A stretch of 64,000 nucleotides of DNA, from positions 1,426,001-1,490,000 of the forward strand of contig OZ243967.1 in NCBI GenBank assembly GCA_965214695.1, given 5' to 3'. Origin of the DNA: JAPOXR01 sp965214695 (GTDB lineage Bacteria > Pseudomonadota > Alphaproteobacteria > Rhodobacterales > Rhodobacteraceae). The position numbers and the translations under genes were made by a program. The notes beneath the pieces were generated by a model, which was not told the origin of the DNA, searched no databases, and saw only the letters and a program-made list of their open reading frames with translations. Positions 62,462 to 64,000 of this stretch are shown in pieces. Positions within the stretch are counted from its first letter, which is position 1; every line of letters starts with the position of its first letter.

Positions 62462-64000
62462 ACATCCCCGAGCGGGGTCTTCTGACCAGCACCCATTGGG
62501 GCACCTACCGAGTCGAGGTGGCTGACGGGCGGGTGACCGCCCTCAAGGGCTTCGAGGAGGATCCGGACCCGTCGCCGATCGGGCCGGGAATCATCGACGT
62601 GCTCGACGGCCCGACCCGGGTCATGGCACCGATGGTGCGCCGGGGATGGCTGGAGAACGGGCCGGGCAAGACCGGCGAGACGCGCGGCCGGGACAGCTTC
62701 GTCGAGTTGGGCTGGGATGAGATCAACCGGCTGGTGGCCGACGAGTTGAACCGGGTCCGGCAAGCCCATGGCAACCGGTCGATCTATGCCGGCTCCTATG
62801 GCTGGGCCTCCGCCGGGCGTTTCCACCACGCCCAGAGCCAGCTCAAACGGTTTCTCAATTGCATCGGCGGCTTCACCGGATCGAAGAACACCTATTCCTT
62901 TGCCGCCGCCGAGGTGCTGGTTCCGCACGTGCTGGGCACGTTCCGGGGCCATCTGGACACGACCACGAGCTGGGAGTCGATCGCGTCCGATTGCGAATTG
63001 TTCGTGGCCTTCGGCGGTGTTCCCCTGAAGAACGGCCAGATCAGCCAGGGCGGCACCGGCGCCCATGTGCAGAGGGCAGGCTTGCTGGCCGCGCATGCGG
63101 CGGGCGTGGAATTCGTCAACATCTCTCCGCTGCGCTCCGATATTCCGGACCAGGTCGGCGCCGACTGGCTGGCCATCCGGCCGAATGCGGATGTGGCGTT
63201 GATGCTCGGGCTGGCACATGCACTCCTGGAGGAGGATCTGCACGACCGGGAGTTTCTCGATCGCTACACCACGGGGTTCGAGCATTTTGCCGCCTATTTG
63301 ACCGGCGAGGATGACGGGGTGGCGAAGACGCCCGAATGGGCATCGGAACTCTGCGATCTGCCGGCCGGCGCGATCAGCCAGCTTGCCCGGCGCATGGCCG
63401 GGCGTCGCACCATGATCTCGGTCGCCTGGGCCCTGACCAGGCAGGATCACGGCGAGCAGCCCTTCTGGGCCGCCATCGCGCTGGCATCGATGCTCGGGCA
63501 GATCGGCCTGCCGGGAGGCGGGCTGGGGTTCGGCTATTCGGCGATGAACTATACCGGGCTGACACGCCGGCTGATCAACTGGGCATCAATGCCGATTGGC
63601 GACAACCCGGTCGAGGATTTCATCCCGGTTGCCCGGGTCACCGACATGCTGGAGAAGCCGGGCGAGCGGTTCGACTATGCAGGGCGCTCCCTCACCTACC
63701 CCGATATCCGGCTGGTCTGGTGGGCGGGCGGCAACCCGTTTCATCACCACCAGGATCTGAACCGGCTGCGCCGGGCCTGGGCCCGCCCGGAGACCATCAT
63801 CGTCAATGACTGGTGCTGGAACCCGCTGGCCAGGCATGCCGATATCGTGTTGCCCTGCACCACGACGCTCGAAAGGAGCGACATCGCGCTATCACCCAAG
63901 GATCCCTACCAGGTGGTCATGGACCAGGCAATCGCACCGGTCGGCCGGGCACGCGACGACCACGAGATTCTGCGTGGCATTGCCGCCGAATTGGGTGTGG
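62458..64000 (+). CDS. Molybdopterin oxidoreductase, DMSO/TMAO/biotin-sulfoxide reductase family (partial)
   Basis: 514 codons are visible and the frame is open to the window edge. It starts after GGAGGGG with no twin-arginine leader, implying a cytoplasmic, BisC-like enzyme. IYAGSYGWASAGRFHHAQSQ carries the molybdenum-ligand serine S118, as in DMSO/TMAO reductases. Further family blocks are KNTYSFAAAEVLVPHVLG, VWWAGGNPFHHHQDLNRL, and ETIIVNDWCWNPLARHADIV with LPCTTTLERSD. There is no N-terminal 4Fe-4S Cys motif, consistent with this group. Downstream of MtoX and ferredoxin it may act on a sulfoxide or other S/N-oxide. Confidence 0.87.
   Translation, partial: MNIPERGLLTSTHWGTYRVEVADGRVTALKGFEEDPDPSPIGPGIIDVLDGPTRVMAPMVRRGWLENGPGKTGETRGRDSFVELGWDEINRLVADELNRVRQAHGNRSIYAGSYGWASAGRFHHAQSQLKRFLNCIGGFTGSKNTYSFAAAEVLVPHVLGTFRGHLDTTTSWESIASDCELFVAFGGVPLKNGQISQGGTGAHVQRAGLLAAHAAGVEFVNISPLRSDIPDQVGADWLAIRPNADVALMLGLAHALLEEDLHDREFLDRYTTGFEHFAAYLTGEDDGVAKTPEWASELCDLPAGAISQLARRMAGRRTMISVAWALTRQDHGEQPFWAAIALASMLGQIGLPGGGLGFGYSAMNYTGLTRRLINWASMPIGDNPVEDFIPVARVTDMLEKPGERFDYAGRSLTYPDIRLVWWAGGNPFHHHQDLNRLRRAWARPETIIVNDWCWNPLARHADIVLPCTTTLERSDIALSPKDPYQVVMDQAIAPVGRARDDHEILRGIAAELGV

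Noticed and set aside
62358..62476. CRISPR-like array
   Set aside because: Only two or three 50-base units, no spacer structure; the repeats coincide with start codons.
1..64000. tRNA, rRNA and riboswitch genes
   Set aside because: No T-arm-like GTTCGAATC contexts with matching acceptor stems, no rRNA blocks, and no riboswitch core found by eye; a covariance-model scan would be needed to exclude small RNAs.

Overview
The window looks like the chromosome of a high-GC alphaproteobacterium, probably free-living and heterotrophic. The reasons are strong G/C bias at third codon positions with long antisense shadow frames, tightly overlapping operons (ATGA and TGATG junctions), two DctPQM-type TRAP transporters, three ABC importers of different families, and many oxidoreductases. 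I see no tRNA, rRNA, CRISPR array or replication origin. Almost all intact genes belong to small-molecule uptake and catabolism.

Layout. 1-6.5 kb (+): end of an AcoX/ATP-NAD-kinase-like gene, a split glycine-dehydrogenase-like pair (gcvPA/gcvPB) and a polar amino-acid ABC importer. 6.5-14.7 kb: a DAO-type flavoprotein, a DapA-family lyase, an Old-Yellow-Enzyme homologue, two SDRs, a fused [2Fe-2S]/FAD/BFD dehydrogenase and a CRYL1-like dehydrogenase; the set resembles a hydroxyproline/opine-type oxidation module. 15.2-18.0 kb (-): TRAP transporter 1. 18.4-22.2 kb (+): a CoxM-CoxS-CoxL molybdenum hydroxylase with its own MoaD-like carrier. 22.5-24.1 kb: an orphan ATPase. 24.3-29.7 kb (-): a peptide/opine ABC importer, divergent from a peptidase-E homologue. 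30.9-33.4 kb (+): a non-pyrrolysine MttB homologue and a PanE-like reductase. 33.7-34.3 kb: a histidine phosphatase.

35-46 kb is a block of somewhat lower GC. It holds an Abi/HEPN gene, a complete sugar or polyol ABC operon with oxidoreductase, isomerase and ROK regulator, and then an IS110 remnant next to a truncated AAA ATPase. 46.2-50.6 kb (-) carries a DmdA-like GcvT-family enzyme, a 5-hydroxyisourate-hydrolase/transthyretin-like protein, a ThDP enzyme and an FMN 2-hydroxyacid oxidase, divergent from TRAP transporter 2 (50.9-53.8 kb, +). 53.8-58.5 kb is a graveyard of toxin-antitoxin and defence genes: RES/Xre, AbiE and an OLD-like nuclease, each with one to three inactivating lesions. 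58.6-64 kb has a LysR regulator divergent from a methanethiol-oxidase (SELENBP) gene, followed by a ferredoxin, a CoA-binding protein and a DMSO-reductase-family molybdoenzyme that runs off the window.

How the genes may work together: each transporter sits beside the enzymes likely to consume its cargo. A DMSP-demethylase-like gene and a methanethiol oxidase in the same window hint at methylated-sulfur metabolism. The most unusual signals are two independent tandem duplications at gene junctions downstream of the methanethiol oxidase (one creating two stacked 17-codon ORFs), a signal-peptide-less sugar-binding-protein paralogue beside a ROK regulator, and an operator that brackets the -10 box of the sugar operon.
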